DNA from: Erwinia phyllosphaerae
Lineage (GTDB): Bacteria > Pseudomonadota > Gammaproteobacteria > Enterobacterales > Enterobacteriaceae
Direction: 5' to 3'
Length of the DNA: 64,000 nucleotides
Assembly (NCBI RefSeq): GCF_019132875.1
Contig: NZ_JAHSPF010000010.1
Span: forward strand, 62,001-126,000
Below are positions 19,162 through 31,119 of the stretch, one piece after another. Both the position numbers and the translations under genes were made by a program. The notes under the pieces are model-generated. The model saw only the letters and a program-made list of their open reading frames with translations, was not told the DNA's origin and ran no database searches. Numbering within the stretch: the first letter of the stretch is position 1; every line of letters starts with the position of its first letter.

Positions 19162-20775
19162 ATGCGTGACCTGACCCCGCAGGATCTCGTCGAATATGGC
19201 ATTACAGACGCGGTTGAAGTTATTTACAACCCCGATTTCGACACGCTGTATCAGGAAGAAACACGTCCCGAGCTAAGCGGCTTCGAGCGCGGCACCCTTA
19301 CGCAATCCGGCGCGATTGCCGTCGATACCGGCATTTTTACCGGCCGTTCGCCAAAAGATAAATATATCGTTCGTGATGACACGACTCGCGACACGCTATG
19401 GTGGAGCGACCAGGGTAAGGGCAAAAACGACAACCAGCCGCTGTCGCCTGAAGTCTGGCAGCAGCTTAAATCGCTGGTAACGACGCAGCTTTCCGGCAAG
19501 CGTCTGTTTGTGGTCGACGCCTGGTGTGGTGCCAACCCCGACACGCGACTGAGCGTGCGCTTCATTACGGAAGTCGCCTGGCAGGCACACTTCGTTAAAA
19601 ACATGTTTATCCGTCCGGAAGACGCCGATCTCGACAGCTTTGTGCCTGACTTTGTGGTGATGAACGGCGCGAAATGCACTAACCCGGACTGGCAGCAGCA
19701 GGGCCTGCATTCTGAGAACTTCGTGGCCTTTAACCTGACCGAGCGTATTCAGCTGATCGGCGGGACCTGGTACGGCGGCGAGATGAAAAAAGGTCTGTTC
19801 GCCATCATGAACTACCTGCTGCCGCTGAAAGGCATCGCTTCTATGCACTGCTCCGCAAACGTTGGCGTAGAGGGTGACGTCGCCGTTTTCTTTGGTCTTT
19901 CCGGCACCGGTAAAACCACGCTTTCCACCGATCCTCATCGCCAGCTTATTGGCGATGACGAGCACGGCTGGGATGACGACGGCGTGTTTAACTTTGAAGG
20001 CGGCTGCTATGCCAAAACCATCAAGCTGTCCGAGCAGGCCGAGCCGGAGATCTATCACGCTATCCGTCGCGACGCGCTGCTGGAAAACGTGGTGGTTCGC
20101 GCTGACGGTTCGGTCGATTATGATGACGGCAGCAAGACCGAGAATACCCGCGTCTCCTACCCGATTTACCATATCGACAACATCGTTAAGCCGGTTTCAA
20201 AAGCGGGCCACGCACGTAAGGTCATTTTCCTGACCGCTGATGCGTTTGGCGTGTTGCCGCCCGTTTCTCGCCTGACGCCAGACCAGACGCAGTATCACTT
20301 CCTGTCGGGCTTTACCGCCAAGCTGGCCGGGACGGAGCGCGGCGTAACCGAGCCGACGCCTACTTTCTCTGCCTGCTTTGGCGCGGCGTTCCTGACGCTT
20401 CACCCGACGCAGTATGCGGAAGTACTGGTAAAACGCATGGCCGCAGCGGGCGCGGAAGCGTATCTGGTCAATACCGGCTGGAACGGCAGCGGCAAACGTA
20501 TTTCGCTGAAGGATACGCGCGCGATTATCAATGCGATTCTGAACGGCGAGCTTTCCAGTGCGGAAACGGTAACGCTACCGATCTTTAACCTGGCGATGCC
20601 GCTTGCCCTGCCGGGCGTTGACAGCGCGATCCTCGATCCGCGCAACACCTATGCAGACGCCGCGCAGTGGCAAGAGAAAGCGCAGGATCTGGCGAAGCTG
20701 TTTATCACTAACTTTGATAAATACACCGATACGCCAGCCGGCGCAGCCCTGGTCCCGGCCGGGCCGCAGCTGTAA
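19162..20775 (+). CDS. pckA: Phosphoenolpyruvate carboxykinase (ATP)
   Basis: Gluconeogenic enzyme converting oxaloacetate and ATP to PEP, CO2 and ADP. 537 residues, E. coli 540. It has the PEPCK-specific segment [27 protein letters not shown] (around 208-235; first part GEMKKG), the kinase-1a P-loop GLSGTGKTT (about 245-253), kinase-2 [20 protein letters not shown] and the adenine-binding [20 protein letters not shown] ribosome site. It stands alone: 298 bases upstream without a recognised promoter pair and a terminator downstream. Confidence 0.98.
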   Translation: MRDLTPQDLVEYGITDAVEVIYNPDFDTLYQEETRPELSGFERGTLTQSGAIAVDTGIFTGRSPKDKYIVRDDTTRDTLWWSDQGKGKNDNQPLSPEVWQQLKSLVTTQLSGKRLFVVDAWCGANPDTRLSVRFITEVAWQAHFVKNMFIRPEDADLDSFVPDFVVMNGAKCTNPDWQQQGLHSENFVAFNLTERIQLIGGTWYGGEMKKGLFAIMNYLLPLKGIASMHCSANVGVEGDVAVFFGLSGTGKTTLSTDPHRQLIGDDEHGWDDDGVFNFEGGCYAKTIKLSEQAEPEIYHAIRRDALLENVVVRADGSVDYDDGSKTENTRVSYPIYHIDNIVKPVSKAGHARKVIFLTADAFGVLPPVSRLTPDQTQYHFLSGFTAKLAGTERGVTEPTPTFSACFGAAFLTLHPTQYAEVLVKRMAAAGAEAYLVNTGWNGSGKRISLKDTRAIINAILNGELSSAETVTLPIFNLAMPLALPGVDSAILDPRNTYADAAQWQEKAQDLAKLFITNFDKYTDTPAGAALVPAGPQL

Positions 20776-20924
20776 CAGCAAAATTGTTCAAAGCGAGGTT
20801 TTGCACAAGCTTATACAACATCAGGTGGCGTTCAGGCCAGTGAATAGCTGCAGAGGCCAAAAAGCTACGGTGTGGCTGCAAAAAATGCCGGCACGCATGG
20901 ACCGTATAAGTTTGTCAGCAGCCT

Positions 20925-20950
20925 AAAGCCGGTGACTCCACCGGCTTTTT
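20925..20950 (+). terminator. Terminator after pckA
   Basis: 10-bp stem AAAGCCGGTG/CACCGGCTTT with loop ACTC, then TT. It lies 150 bases beyond the pckA stop. Confidence 0.8.
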
Positions 20951-21321
20951 ATTATTAGCTTTACGATAATTTTATCCTTCACGCATTCCGATCTTCATGT
21001 TTCTAAAACTTATTAAGCTTTGTTATCGCTGGCACAATAAGTTTTTTATTTTTCTTACCTGTGGCTAAAGCGGCTTTTCTTTTTCTCTGTACTTTTAAAC
21101 ACACCCTGACCATGAAAGTTTTTCACTTTCCGCAATCAACTCGCAGAAATGTTTACTAAAAAGTACCGGTTATTTTAATTTCAAAACCCCGAATATCGCG
21201 GCGGCAGGCTTGTTTATTAAATAAATTAAAAAAGCGATGGGTAAGAGATGGGCGTAAAAGTAAAACCTAAAGTACTTTCCGGCCATAAGCATAAAAGCCT
21301 TAGCCGGAAAGTTTTTAATAT
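20951..21321. other. AT-rich convergent gap between pckA and envZ
   Basis: Noticeably AT-rich compared with the flanking genes. It contains two hairpins with T runs: AAAACTTATT/AATAAGTTTT (21005-21014, 21036-21045, then TTATTTTT) and ACTTTCCGGC/GCCGGAAAGT (21274-21283, 21303-21312, then TTTT). A small GAAAG/CTTTC stem is near 21112-21128. No open frame is credible. A weak promoter-like TTTACT (16 bases) TTTAAT near 21150-21177 could feed a short transcript ending at the second hairpin, but this is speculative. Confidence 0.5.
21274..21316. terminator. Hairpin terminator just beyond the envZ end
   Basis: 10-bp stem ACTTTCCGGC/GCCGGAAAGT with a 19-base loop that can pair internally. A T run follows on the plus strand (TTTTT) and ACTTTAGG on the minus strand, so it works best for plus-strand reading but may also mark the envZ end. 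Confidence 0.55.
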
Positions 21322-23387
<2,066 letters not shown>

Positions 23388-23463
23388 TTCGATACTCCCA
23401 AAGGCGCTATTGCCTGAGCCATTATTCTTAAAAAAGATGCCTGAATGTAACAGCCAATAATGG

Positions 23464-23491
23464 TTTATATTCTAGCCCAAATTGTTACAAA
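23464..23491 (-). promoter_or_regulatory. Candidate ompR-envZ promoter
   Basis: Minus-strand TTTGTA (23491-23486), 16 bases, TATAAA (23469-23464), about 77 bases before the ompR ATG. The surrounding bases are AT-rich. Fit is moderate; TAGAAT overlapping the same site is an alternative -10. Confidence 0.4.
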
Positions 23492-23678
23492 GCATATTAA
23501 ACAGCAGCTTATCTTTAATTTCTCAGCGAAACTACGTGGCCGAATGTGGCCTTTGCTGGCCGAATAGTGATGACAAACAAACAGTAACGGAGGTCCGGAA
23601 AAAAGAGCAAGGTATTTGCATCGCTGGCCGGGCCGCAACAAAATAGCGCCTGCACTCCCATCCAAGAGACAGATAACG

Positions 23679-24158
23679 ATGAAAACCAAGCTGATCACCC
23701 GCGAAGGTTACGACAAGCTGAAGGCCGAACTGGACTTTCTCTGGCGAATCGATCGGCCGGAAGTGACGAAAAAAGTGACCTGGGCCGCCAGCCTCGGCGA
23801 CCGCAGCGAAAACGCCGACTATCAGTACAACAAAAAACGCCTGCGCGAAATTGACCGCCGCGTGCGTTATCTCACTAAGTGTCTTGAGCAGCTGCGTATT
23901 GTGGACTATTCGCCGCAGCAGGAAGGCAAAGTGTTTTTCGGTGCCTGGGTAGAAATTGAAAACGACGACGGCGAAACCAAACGCTTTCGCATCGTTGGCT
24001 ACGATGAGATCTTTGGTCGTAAAGACTATATCTCTATCGACTCGCCGATGGCCCGCGCGCTGCTGAAAAAAGAGCCTGGCGATCTGGCGGTTGTCCAGAC
24101 GCCCGTTGGCGAAGCGAGCTGGTATGTGAATACCATCGACTACGTTAAAGAATCCTAA
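23679..24158 (+). CDS. greB: Transcription elongation factor GreB
   Basis: Stimulates transcript cleavage by backtracked RNA polymerase through its secondary channel. From ATG 23679 the protein is 159 residues and starts MKTKLITREGYDKLKAEL, the family N terminus; 21 upstream codons are rejected. The N-terminal coiled coil carries the tip acidic motif in LGDRSENADYQYNKKRLREID, and the C-terminal FKBP-like domain includes VEIENDDGE and YISIDSPMARALL. Divergent from ompR and 88 bases before the tex gene. Confidence 0.96.
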   Translation: MKTKLITREGYDKLKAELDFLWRIDRPEVTKKVTWAASLGDRSENADYQYNKKRLREIDRRVRYLTKCLEQLRIVDYSPQQEGKVFFGAWVEIENDDGETKRFRIVGYDEIFGRKDYISIDSPMARALLKKEPGDLAVVQTPVGEASWYVNTIDYVKES

Positions 24159-24246
24159 TCGGCGCAGCCCGGAAGGCCACAAGCTGGCATTTCCCGGCTG
24201 CAATCCGTATAACTGTCCGCCAGTTTAAGCCAGAAAGTAACCCATT

Positions 24247-26559
24247 ATGAAAGATTCGCTGAGCCGCATAATTGCAAGTGAGCTGCAGGCGCGAGCAGAA
24301 CAGGTTGATGCCGCTGTTCGCCTGCTGGATGAAGGAAACACCGTGCCGTTTATCGCACGCTACCGCAAGGAAGTGACCGGCGGCCTGGACGATACCCAGC
24401 TGCGCCAGCTGGAGACGCGTCTGGGCTATCTCCGCGAGCTAGCCGATCGCCGCGAGGCGATTCTGAAATCGATTGGCGACCAGGGCAAGCTGACCGACGA
24501 GCTGGCCAGCGCCATTGGTAATACCTTAAGCAAAACCGAACTTGAAGATCTCTATCTGCCTTACAAGCAAAAACGGCGCACGCGCGGTCAGATAGCTATC
24601 GAAGCGGGTCTTCAGCCGCTGGCCGATACGCTGTGGCAGGATCCGTCCCACGAACCGGAGCAGCTTGCCGCGGGCTTTATCGACGCCGGGAAAGGCGTAG
24701 CCGACAGCAAAGCCGCGCTGGATGGCGCTCGCTATATTTTGATGGAGCGTTTTGCCGAGGACGCCTCGCTGCTGGCAAAAGTCCGCGACTATCTGTGGAA
24801 AAATGCGCACCTGACTTCGCGCGTGGTGGCTGGCAAAGAAGAGGAAGGCGCGAAATTCCGCGACTACTTCGATCATCACGAAGCGCTGGCTACCGTCCCT
24901 TCACACCGCGCGCTGGCTATGTTCCGCGGCCGTAATGAAGGCTTTTTACAGCTTGCGCTGAACCCCGATCCGCAGTTTGACGAACCGCCGCGCGAAAGCC
25001 ACGGTGAACAGATTATTACCGACCATCTCGGCCTGCGCCTGAACAATGCTCCGGCTGACGGCTGGCGCAAAGCGGTAGTGAGCTGGACATGGCGCATCAA
25101 AGTGCTGCTGCACCTTGAGACCGAGCTGATGGGCACCGTGCGCGAACGCGCAGAAGATGAAGCCATAAATGTTTTCGCCCGTAACCTGCACGATTTGCTG
25201 ATGGCTGCGCCTGCGGGTATGCGCGCGACGATGGGCCTCGATCCTGGCCTGCGTACCGGCGTTAAGGTGGCCGTGGTAGATGCAACCGGCAAGCTGGTGG
25301 CTACCGACACCGTCTATCCCCACACCGGACAGGCTGCCAAAGCCGCCGCTGCCGTTGCCGCGCTGTGCACAAAGCACCAGGTTGAGCTGGTGGCCATCGG
25401 CAACGGTACCGCCTCACGCGAGACCGAACGTTTCTATCTGGACGTGCAGAAACAGTTCCCGCAGGTAAAAGGCCAGAAAGTGATCGTCAGCGAGGCGGGC
25501 GCTTCGGTTTATTCCGCTTCCGAGCTGGCCGCGCTGGAGTTCCCGGATCTGGACGTCTCGCTACGCGGAGCGGTTTCTATCGCCCGTCGCTTACAGGACC
25601 CGCTCTCTGAACTGGTGAAGATCGATCCAAAATCCATCGGCGTAGGCCAGTATCAGCACGACGTCAGCCAGAGCCAGCTGGCGAAAAAGCTGGATGCGGT
25701 GGTGGAAGACTGCGTAAACGGCGTGGGGGTGGATTTGAATACTGCTTCCGTGCCGCTGCTGACCCGCGTGGCGGGCCTGAGCAAAATGATGGCGCAGAAT
25801 ATCGTGGCCTGGCGCGACGAAAATGGCCGCTTCCAGAATCGTCAGCAGCTGTTAAAAGTCAGCCGCCTGGGGCCAAAAGCCTTTGAGCAGTGCGCGGGCT
25901 TCCTGCGGATTAGCCAGGGCGACAACCCGCTGGATGCTTCTACCGTGCACCCGGAGACCTATCCGGTGGTAGAACGTATTCTTGCCGCCACCGAGCAGGC
26001 GCTGAGCGATCTGATGGGCAACTCAACCACGCTGCGCAACCTGCGTGCGGTCGATTTTACCGACGAGAAGTTCGGCGTTCCGACGGTCAGCGATATCATT
26101 AAAGAGCTGGAAAAACCGGGTCGCGATCCGCGCCCCGAGTTTAAAACCGCCCAGTTTGCCGAAGGCGTTGAGACGATGAACGACCTGCTGCCGGGTATGG
26201 TGCTGGAAGGGTCGGTGACCAATGTGACCAACTTTGGCGCTTTCGTCGATATCGGCGTGCATCAGGATGGCCTGGTGCATATCTCTTCGCTGGCCGACAA
26301 GTTCGTGGACGATCCACACAAGGTAGTGAAGGCTGGCGATATCGTTAAGGTGAAGGTGATGGAAGTCGATTTGCAACGTAAGCGTATCGCGCTGACCATG
26401 CGTCTTGACGAACAGCCGGGTGAAACCAACGCTCGCCGCGGTGCCGGCCGCGACAATAACCGTCCGGCACAGAACAAGGCCCGCCCTCGTCCTGCTGCCC
26501 AGCCTGCGGGCAACAGCGCGATGGGCGATGCGCTGGCCGCCGCTTTCGGTAAAAAATAA
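24247..26559 (+). CDS. yhgF: Tex-family transcription/RNA-binding protein (YhgF)
   Basis: Large nucleic-acid-binding protein related to Bordetella Tex and Spt6, linked to transcription and phage/toxin control in other bacteria. 770 residues, E. coli 773. In order: N-terminal Tex HTH region with [17 protein letters not shown], central YqgF/RuvX-like domain ([17 protein letters not shown], about 323-339), helix-hairpin-helix segments ([15 protein letters not shown] ... [18 protein letters not shown]), and an S1 domain at about 651-720 ([21 protein letters not shown]). The tail after 725 is basic and disordered. Confidence 0.95.
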   Translation: MKDSLSRIIASELQARAEQVDAAVRLLDEGNTVPFIARYRKEVTGGLDDTQLRQLETRLGYLRELADRREAILKSIGDQGKLTDELASAIGNTLSKTELEDLYLPYKQKRRTRGQIAIEAGLQPLADTLWQDPSHEPEQLAAGFIDAGKGVADSKAALDGARYILMERFAEDASLLAKVRDYLWKNAHLTSRVVAGKEEEGAKFRDYFDHHEALATVPSHRALAMFRGRNEGFLQLALNPDPQFDEPPRESHGEQIITDHLGLRLNNAPADGWRKAVVSWTWRIKVLLHLETELMGTVRERAEDEAINVFARNLHDLLMAAPAGMRATMGLDPGLRTGVKVAVVDATGKLVATDTVYPHTGQAAKAAAAVAALCTKHQVELVAIGNGTASRETERFYLDVQKQFPQVKGQKVIVSEAGASVYSASELAALEFPDLDVSLRGAVSIARRLQDPLSELVKIDPKSIGVGQYQHDVSQSQLAKKLDAVVEDCVNGVGVDLNTASVPLLTRVAGLSKMMAQNIVAWRDENGRFQNRQQLLKVSRLGPKAFEQCAGFLRISQGDNPLDASTVHPETYPVVERILAATEQALSDLMGNSTTLRNLRAVDFTDEKFGVPTVSDIIKELEKPGRDPRPEFKTAQFAEGVETMNDLLPGMVLEGSVTNVTNFGAFVDIGVHQDGLVHISSLADKFVDDPHKVVKAGDIVKVKVMEVDLQRKRIALTMRLDEQPGETNARRGAGRDNNRPAQNKARPRPAAQPAGNSAMGDALAAAFGKK

Positions 26560-26566
26560 GCCCTCA

Positions 26567-26592
26567 GCGAGCGGGGAAGATCCTCCGCTCGC
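26567..26592 (+). terminator. Hairpin after yhgF, weak terminator
   Basis: 8-bp stem GCGAGCGG/CCGCTCGC beginning 7 bases after the stop, followed by CTCTCCCTTTATT; the T tract is interrupted. Confidence 0.4.
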
Positions 26593-26691
26593 CTCTCCCT
26601 TTATTGCCAGATTCTTCCAGTTACCTTCCTGAACTTTCCGCTTACTTTCCTGTTCCTCTCGCCTGACGCAATCTTGTTCTGCATCAACAAT

Positions 26692-26715
26692 AGTAAGAAG
26701 CATTCTCATTATAAT
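26692..26715 (+). promoter_or_regulatory. Fur box and -10 of feoAB
   Basis: AGTAAGAAG-C-ATTCTCATT (26692-26710) matches 15 of 18 positions of the palindromic Fur consensus AATGAGAAT-N-ATTCTCATT, with a perfect right half. It abuts TATAAT (26710-26715), a good -10; no good -35 was found. The position, 50-70 bases before feoA, fits iron-dependent repression of ferrous iron uptake. Confidence 0.65.
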
Positions 26716-26761
26716 CACGCCGGTCAATTATCACGGCACGGCATGCTGCCAGGGTGGTTAT

Positions 26762-26986
26762 ATGCAACTCATTTCCAGTAAACGCTATAAAATTGTCGAT
26801 TTCTCTCCCGCCATTAGCCCGGTTTTCCGGCAGAAACTGTTGTTGCAGGGGCTACGGCCAGGCGCCGAGTTTCGCATCACCGCTATCGCGCCGTTTGGCG
26901 GCCCCGTTAAAATAGAAAACGGTTACGCCAGCCTGGCGCTGCGACGTAAAGATCTCTCCTTCTTCCAGCTTGACTGCCTGACCTGA
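26762..26986 (+). CDS. feoA: Ferrous iron transport protein A
   Basis: Small SH3-like cytoplasmic protein that supports FeoB. 74 residues, like E. coli FeoA (75). Family features: YKIVDFSPAISPVFRQKLLLQGLRPGAEF and the C-terminal strand LALRRKDLSFFQL. 13 bases before feoB in one operon behind a Fur box. Confidence 0.96.
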   Translation: MQLISSKRYKIVDFSPAISPVFRQKLLLQGLRPGAEFRITAIAPFGGPVKIENGYASLALRRKDLSFFQLDCLT

Positions 26987-26999
26987 AACGAGCGTAACC

Positions 27000-29294
27000 A
27001 TGAAAACCTTAACTATTGGCCTTATCGGCAACCCTAACGCGGGTAAAACCACGTTGTTTAATCAGCTGACCGGGGCCAGGCAGCACGTGGGCAACTGGGC
27101 TGGCGTTACCGTCGAGCGCAAAGAGGGGATTTTTTCTACCGCGCAGCACAAGGTACGGCTGGTTGATTTACCGGGCACCTATTCGCTGACCACGGTTTCT
27201 GAGCAAACCTCGCTGGATGAGCAGATCGCCTGTCGTTATATTCTGAGCGGCGAAGCGGACCTGCTGATAAACGTGGTGGACGCCAGCAATTTGGCCCGCA
27301 ACCTTTATCTGACGCTACAGCTGCGCGAGCTGGGCGTGCCCTGCATCGTCGCGTTAAATATGCTGGATATTGCCGAAAGCCAGCACAAACAAATTGATGT
27401 GGATCGCCTGGCCGCCGGGCTTGGCTGCCCGGTGATCCCGCTGATTTCTAATCGCGGAAAAGGCATCGATCGGCTCAAAGCGGCCGTCGACGACTACAGC
27501 AGCCAGTCGGGCCCGCTGCCGGTAACCTATCCTGAAGAGATTGAAAGCCAGGCCGCTACGCTGCAGGCCGCCATGCTGGATCGGCTGCCCGTTGCGCAGC
27601 GCCGCTGGCTGGCGATCCAGATGCTGGAAGGCGATATCTGGTGCCGTGCGCAGGCTGGCGATGCCGCGGCGCTCCTGATTGATCAGGCCAGTGCGCCGCT
27701 GCACATTACTCAGGCGCGCTACGCCGCTATTGCACGGCTGTGCCAGCACGCGGTGGTAATGGGTGATGCAACGCCGCACCGCCTTTCCGCCCGACTGGAC
27801 GCGCTGGTGCTGAACCGCTGGCTGGGTATACCGATCTTCCTGATGGTGGTCTACCTGATGTTCTTTCTTGCCATCAATCTGGGCGGCGCGCTTCAGCCGC
27901 TGTTTGAGCAAGGCTCTGCCGCGCTCTTTATTGACGGCATGCAGTGGCTGGGCGCAACGCTGCATTTCCCGTCCATCCTGACGCTGTTTCTGGCGCAGGG
28001 AATTGGCGGAGGTATCAACACCGTGATGCCGCTGATCCCGCAAATCGGCCTGATGTACCTGTTTCTGGCCTTTATGGAAGATTCTGGCTATATGGCCCGC
28101 GCCGCTTTCGTGGTGGACAGGCTAATGCAGGCACTGGGCCTGCCCGGCAAGTCCTTCGTGCCGCTGATTGTCGGCTTTGGCTGCAATGTCCCGGCGGTAA
28201 TGGGAACGCGAACGCTCGACGCACCGCGCGAACGCCTGATGACGCTGTTAATGGCACCTTTTATGTCGTGCGGCGCCCGCCTGGCTATTTTTGCCGTGTT
28301 CGCCGCGGCCTTCTTTGGCAACGGCGGCGCGCTGGTGGTGTTTAGTCTTTATCTGCTGGGGATCGTGGCGGCTATCGTCACTGGCCTGGTGTTAAAACAT
28401 ACGCTGCTGCGCGGTGAGGCTGCGCCCTTTATGATGGAAATGCCGACGTGGCACGTGCCGCACCTGAAAAGCCTCTGCCTGCAAACCTGGCAACGCCTGA
28501 AAAGCTTTGTGCTGCGCGCGGGTAAGGTCATCGTGGTGGTCAGTATTCTTATTGGCGGCCTGAATAGCTTTTCCTTTAGCGGCCAGCCGGTTTCCAGCAT
28601 TAACGACTCGGCGCTGGCAACCGTCAGCCGTCAGCTCACGCCGCTGCTGAATCCGATTGGCGTGGATAACGATAACTGGCAGGCGACGGTTGGCCTGGTC
28701 ACCGGCGCAATGGCGAAAGAGGTGGTTATCGGCACGCTGAACACGCTTTACACCGCCGAAGCGCTGCATGAAGAAGCCTTTGACGCAGAGAATTTTAATC
28801 TGCTGGCCGAGCTGGAAGACGCGGTCACGCAAACCTGGCAAGGCGTAAAAGAGGCCTTTCAGCTGAGCGTCCTGCTGCATCCGCTGGAGGCCAGTAAAGG
28901 CGACGGCAATATGGCCAGCGGCGCAATGGGCGTGATGCACACGAAATTTTCCAGCGATATCGCCGCTTACAGCTACCTGATTTTTGTGCTGCTGTACGTA
29001 CCTTGCGTCTCGGTGATGGGCGCGGTCGCGCGGGAAAGCAGCACTCGCTGGATGTTGTTCTCTAATTTCTGGGGGCTAAACCTGGCTTATTCGCTGGCCA
29101 CGCTGTTTTACCAGCTGGCTACCTTCAGCAGCCATCCCCAGTCAAGCGCGTTTACGCTGCTGGCGGTCGCGCTGTTCAATCTGCTGTTGTGGATAGTAAT
29201 GAAAAATATTACGTTGACGCCGGAAAGGCTGGCGGTACAAACCCTCCGCGTTAATGGCTGCGCGGGTTGCAGTAAAAAGGGACGCTGCCATTAA
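27000..29294 (+). CDS. feoB: Ferrous iron permease FeoB
   Basis: GTPase-linked inner-membrane Fe2+ transporter. 764 residues, E. coli 773. The N-terminal G domain has G1 GNPNAGKTT (10-18), G3 DLPGTYS and G4 in ALNMLD. Gate and core domains follow (IPIFLMVVYLMFFLAINLGG ...; GFGCNVPAVMGTR; MAPFMSCGARLAIF), with about ten membrane segments. The C terminus is cysteine-rich (CAGCSKKGRCH). No feoC frame follows in the 96 bases before the next gene, unlike K-12 feoABC. Confidence 0.97.
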   Translation: MKTLTIGLIGNPNAGKTTLFNQLTGARQHVGNWAGVTVERKEGIFSTAQHKVRLVDLPGTYSLTTVSEQTSLDEQIACRYILSGEADLLINVVDASNLARNLYLTLQLRELGVPCIVALNMLDIAESQHKQIDVDRLAAGLGCPVIPLISNRGKGIDRLKAAVDDYSSQSGPLPVTYPEEIESQAATLQAAMLDRLPVAQRRWLAIQMLEGDIWCRAQAGDAAALLIDQASAPLHITQARYAAIARLCQHAVVMGDATPHRLSARLDALVLNRWLGIPIFLMVVYLMFFLAINLGGALQPLFEQGSAALFIDGMQWLGATLHFPSILTLFLAQGIGGGINTVMPLIPQIGLMYLFLAFMEDSGYMARAAFVVDRLMQALGLPGKSFVPLIVGFGCNVPAVMGTRTLDAPRERLMTLLMAPFMSCGARLAIFAVFAAAFFGNGGALVVFSLYLLGIVAAIVTGLVLKHTLLRGEAAPFMMEMPTWHVPHLKSLCLQTWQRLKSFVLRAGKVIVVVSILIGGLNSFSFSGQPVSSINDSALATVSRQLTPLLNPIGVDNDNWQATVGLVTGAMAKEVVIGTLNTLYTAEALHEEAFDAENFNLLAELEDAVTQTWQGVKEAFQLSVLLHPLEASKGDGNMASGAMGVMHTKFSSDIAAYSYLIFVLLYVPCVSVMGAVARESSTRWMLFSNFWGLNLAYSLATLFYQLATFSSHPQSSAFTLLAVALFNLLLWIVMKNITLTPERLAVQTLRVNGCAGCSKKGRCH

Positions 29295-29390
29295 CCGGCG
29301 AGCCGCCGCATGAAGTTGCGATTTTGCTTCAAAGGTCTACAGTGAAAACTAACGTGGCTGTAAACCAATGCGGTGGCTCACTGAACAAAA

Positions 29391-31097
29391 ATGGAAATTA
29401 TCAATAACTTAATCGATAAGATCTATGGAACCTTTCCTGCCGACTGCCTGAAGCGGCTGACGGATGCTATCAGGGAAACGCAGCAGGCGCTCAGCTACCG
29501 GCGTAAAGCGCACTGGGATGAGAAAGACGTGGTGCTGATTACCTATGCCGATCAGTTCCGCGAGAGCGAAGCGCCCACGCTGCAAACCTTTTCTCGCTTC
29601 TATCAACAGCATCTACAGTGTTTTAACCTGGTTCATCTGCTGCCCTTTTTCCCCTACTCTTCCGACGACGGCTTTTCCGTTATTGATTACCACCGCGTTA
29701 ACGCTATCTGCGGCGAATGGTCCGACGTGGCGGAGCTGCATCAGCATACGCGGCTGATGTTTGATTTTGTCTGCAACCATATCTCTGCCCATAGCGCCTG
29801 GTTTAAACACTATCTGGCGCAGGATCCGGGCTGGGACGATTTCTTTATCAGCATGCCGCCGGGTACGGATCTGAGTGCGGTAACGCGGCCAAGAACCTCT
29901 CCGCTGCTGACGCCTTTTACGCTGGCAAACGGCGAAACGCGCTTTATCTGGACGACTTTTAGCGCCGATCAAATCGATCTGAACTTTGCCAGAGCGGAAG
30001 TGCTGCTGAATATGGTTAAGGTCCTGCTGGATTATCTGACGAAAGGCGCGGATTACATCCGGCTGGATGCGGTTGGCTATATGTGGAAAACACCCGGCAC
30101 CTCGTGTATCCATCTGGAGAAAACCCACCAGCTGGTTAAGCTGTTTCGCGCTATTGCTGACGAGGTCGCACCCGGCACGGTGATTATCACTGAAACCAAC
30201 GTGCCGCATAAAGATAACATCAGCTATTTTGGCAACGGTCACGATGAAGCGCAGATGGTTTATCAGTTCTCGCTGCCGCCGCTGCTGCTGCACGCTATTC
30301 ATTACGGCTCTTCACGCGCGTTGAAAAAATGGGCCGCCTCGCTGGATGCCGGCAACGGCGCAACGACCTGGTTTAATTTCCTGGCTTCACACGACGGCAT
30401 TGGGCTGAATCCACTGCGCGGCATCCTGCCGGAAACGGAGATAGTCTCGCTGGTCAGGGACCTGGCGCTGGAAGGGGCATTAATTTCCTATAAAAATAAT
30501 CCCGACGGCACCAGTAGCCCTTACGAAATTAACGTGACCTATATGGATGCGTTAAATAAGAAAGAGGACAGTGACGATACGCGGTTCCAGCGCTTTATGC
30601 TGGCGCACGCGGTCCTGCTGGCTTTTCCGGGCGTGCCAGCCATCTATATTCAAAGCATTTTAGGATCGCGCAACGATATGGAAGGCGTCAAAGTTGCCGG
30701 CCATAACCGGGCCATTAACCGCGAAAAATATGCCATCAGCGAGATTGAGGCGGCGCTTAGCGATACGCGTTCTTTACGCCATAAGGTTTATCACGGCCTT
30801 AGCCAGCTTATACAGTTGAGAACCCGCCAGCCCGCTTTTCATCCCGATAATCCTGTGGAAGTGCTGGAAAGCGATAACTCGCTGTTTATTTTACGCCGGA
30901 AATCCGCAAAGGCGCATGAACAGGTGCTGTGCATCTTTAATCTGAGCGGCAAAGAGGTGACGTACAGGCTGCCGGACGAGCGGCTCTATCGCGATATTGC
31001 CGGGAACAGCATTTTCGACAGCAATCACCCGCTAACGCTGCCACCGTGGCACTATCTGTGGTTGAAGAATGCTGGGGAGAAACAGCAGGCAGAATAA
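29391..31097 (+). CDS. GH13_18 sugar phosphorylase (sucrose/glucosylglycerate phosphorylase type)
   Basis: Glycoside hydrolase family 13 protein of the sucrose-phosphorylase subfamily. These enzymes reversibly transfer glucose from an alpha-glucoside to phosphate, giving alpha-glucose-1-phosphate. 568 residues, no signal peptide. Seen: LLPFFPYSSDDGFSVIDY (83-100), nucleophile D226 in IRLDAVGY, acid/base E268 in IITETNVPH, and D335 in LASHDGIGL. The acceptor loop after it reads NPLRGILPETE, so the substrate (sucrose, glucosylglycerol or glucosylglycerate as in E. coli YcjM) cannot be told. ATG 29391 lacks a clear ribosome site. It follows feoB by 96 bases in the place of K-12 feoC/yhgA; its product would feed the same glucose-1-phosphate pool as the glg genes. 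Confidence 0.85.
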   Translation: MEIINNLIDKIYGTFPADCLKRLTDAIRETQQALSYRRKAHWDEKDVVLITYADQFRESEAPTLQTFSRFYQQHLQCFNLVHLLPFFPYSSDDGFSVIDYHRVNAICGEWSDVAELHQHTRLMFDFVCNHISAHSAWFKHYLAQDPGWDDFFISMPPGTDLSAVTRPRTSPLLTPFTLANGETRFIWTTFSADQIDLNFARAEVLLNMVKVLLDYLTKGADYIRLDAVGYMWKTPGTSCIHLEKTHQLVKLFRAIADEVAPGTVIITETNVPHKDNISYFGNGHDEAQMVYQFSLPPLLLHAIHYGSSRALKKWAASLDAGNGATTWFNFLASHDGIGLNPLRGILPETEIVSLVRDLALEGALISYKNNPDGTSSPYEINVTYMDALNKKEDSDDTRFQRFMLAHAVLLAFPGVPAIYIQSILGSRNDMEGVKVAGHNRAINREKYAISEIEAALSDTRSLRHKVYHGLSQLIQLRTRQPAFHPDNPVEVLESDNSLFILRRKSAKAHEQVLCIFNLSGKEVTYRLPDERLYRDIAGNSIFDSNHPLTLPPWHYLWLKNAGEKQQAE

Positions 31098-31119
31098 TTT
31101 CTGCCTGCCGGGCTAAAGC

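Noticed and set aside
23532-23570. Short direct repeat TGGCCGAAT twice before greB
   Set aside because: Two 9-base copies only, no operator or array pattern; likely chance.
29295-29390. Possible feoC remnant after feoB
   Set aside because: Only 96 bases, with no frame encoding the small winged-helix FeoC protein.
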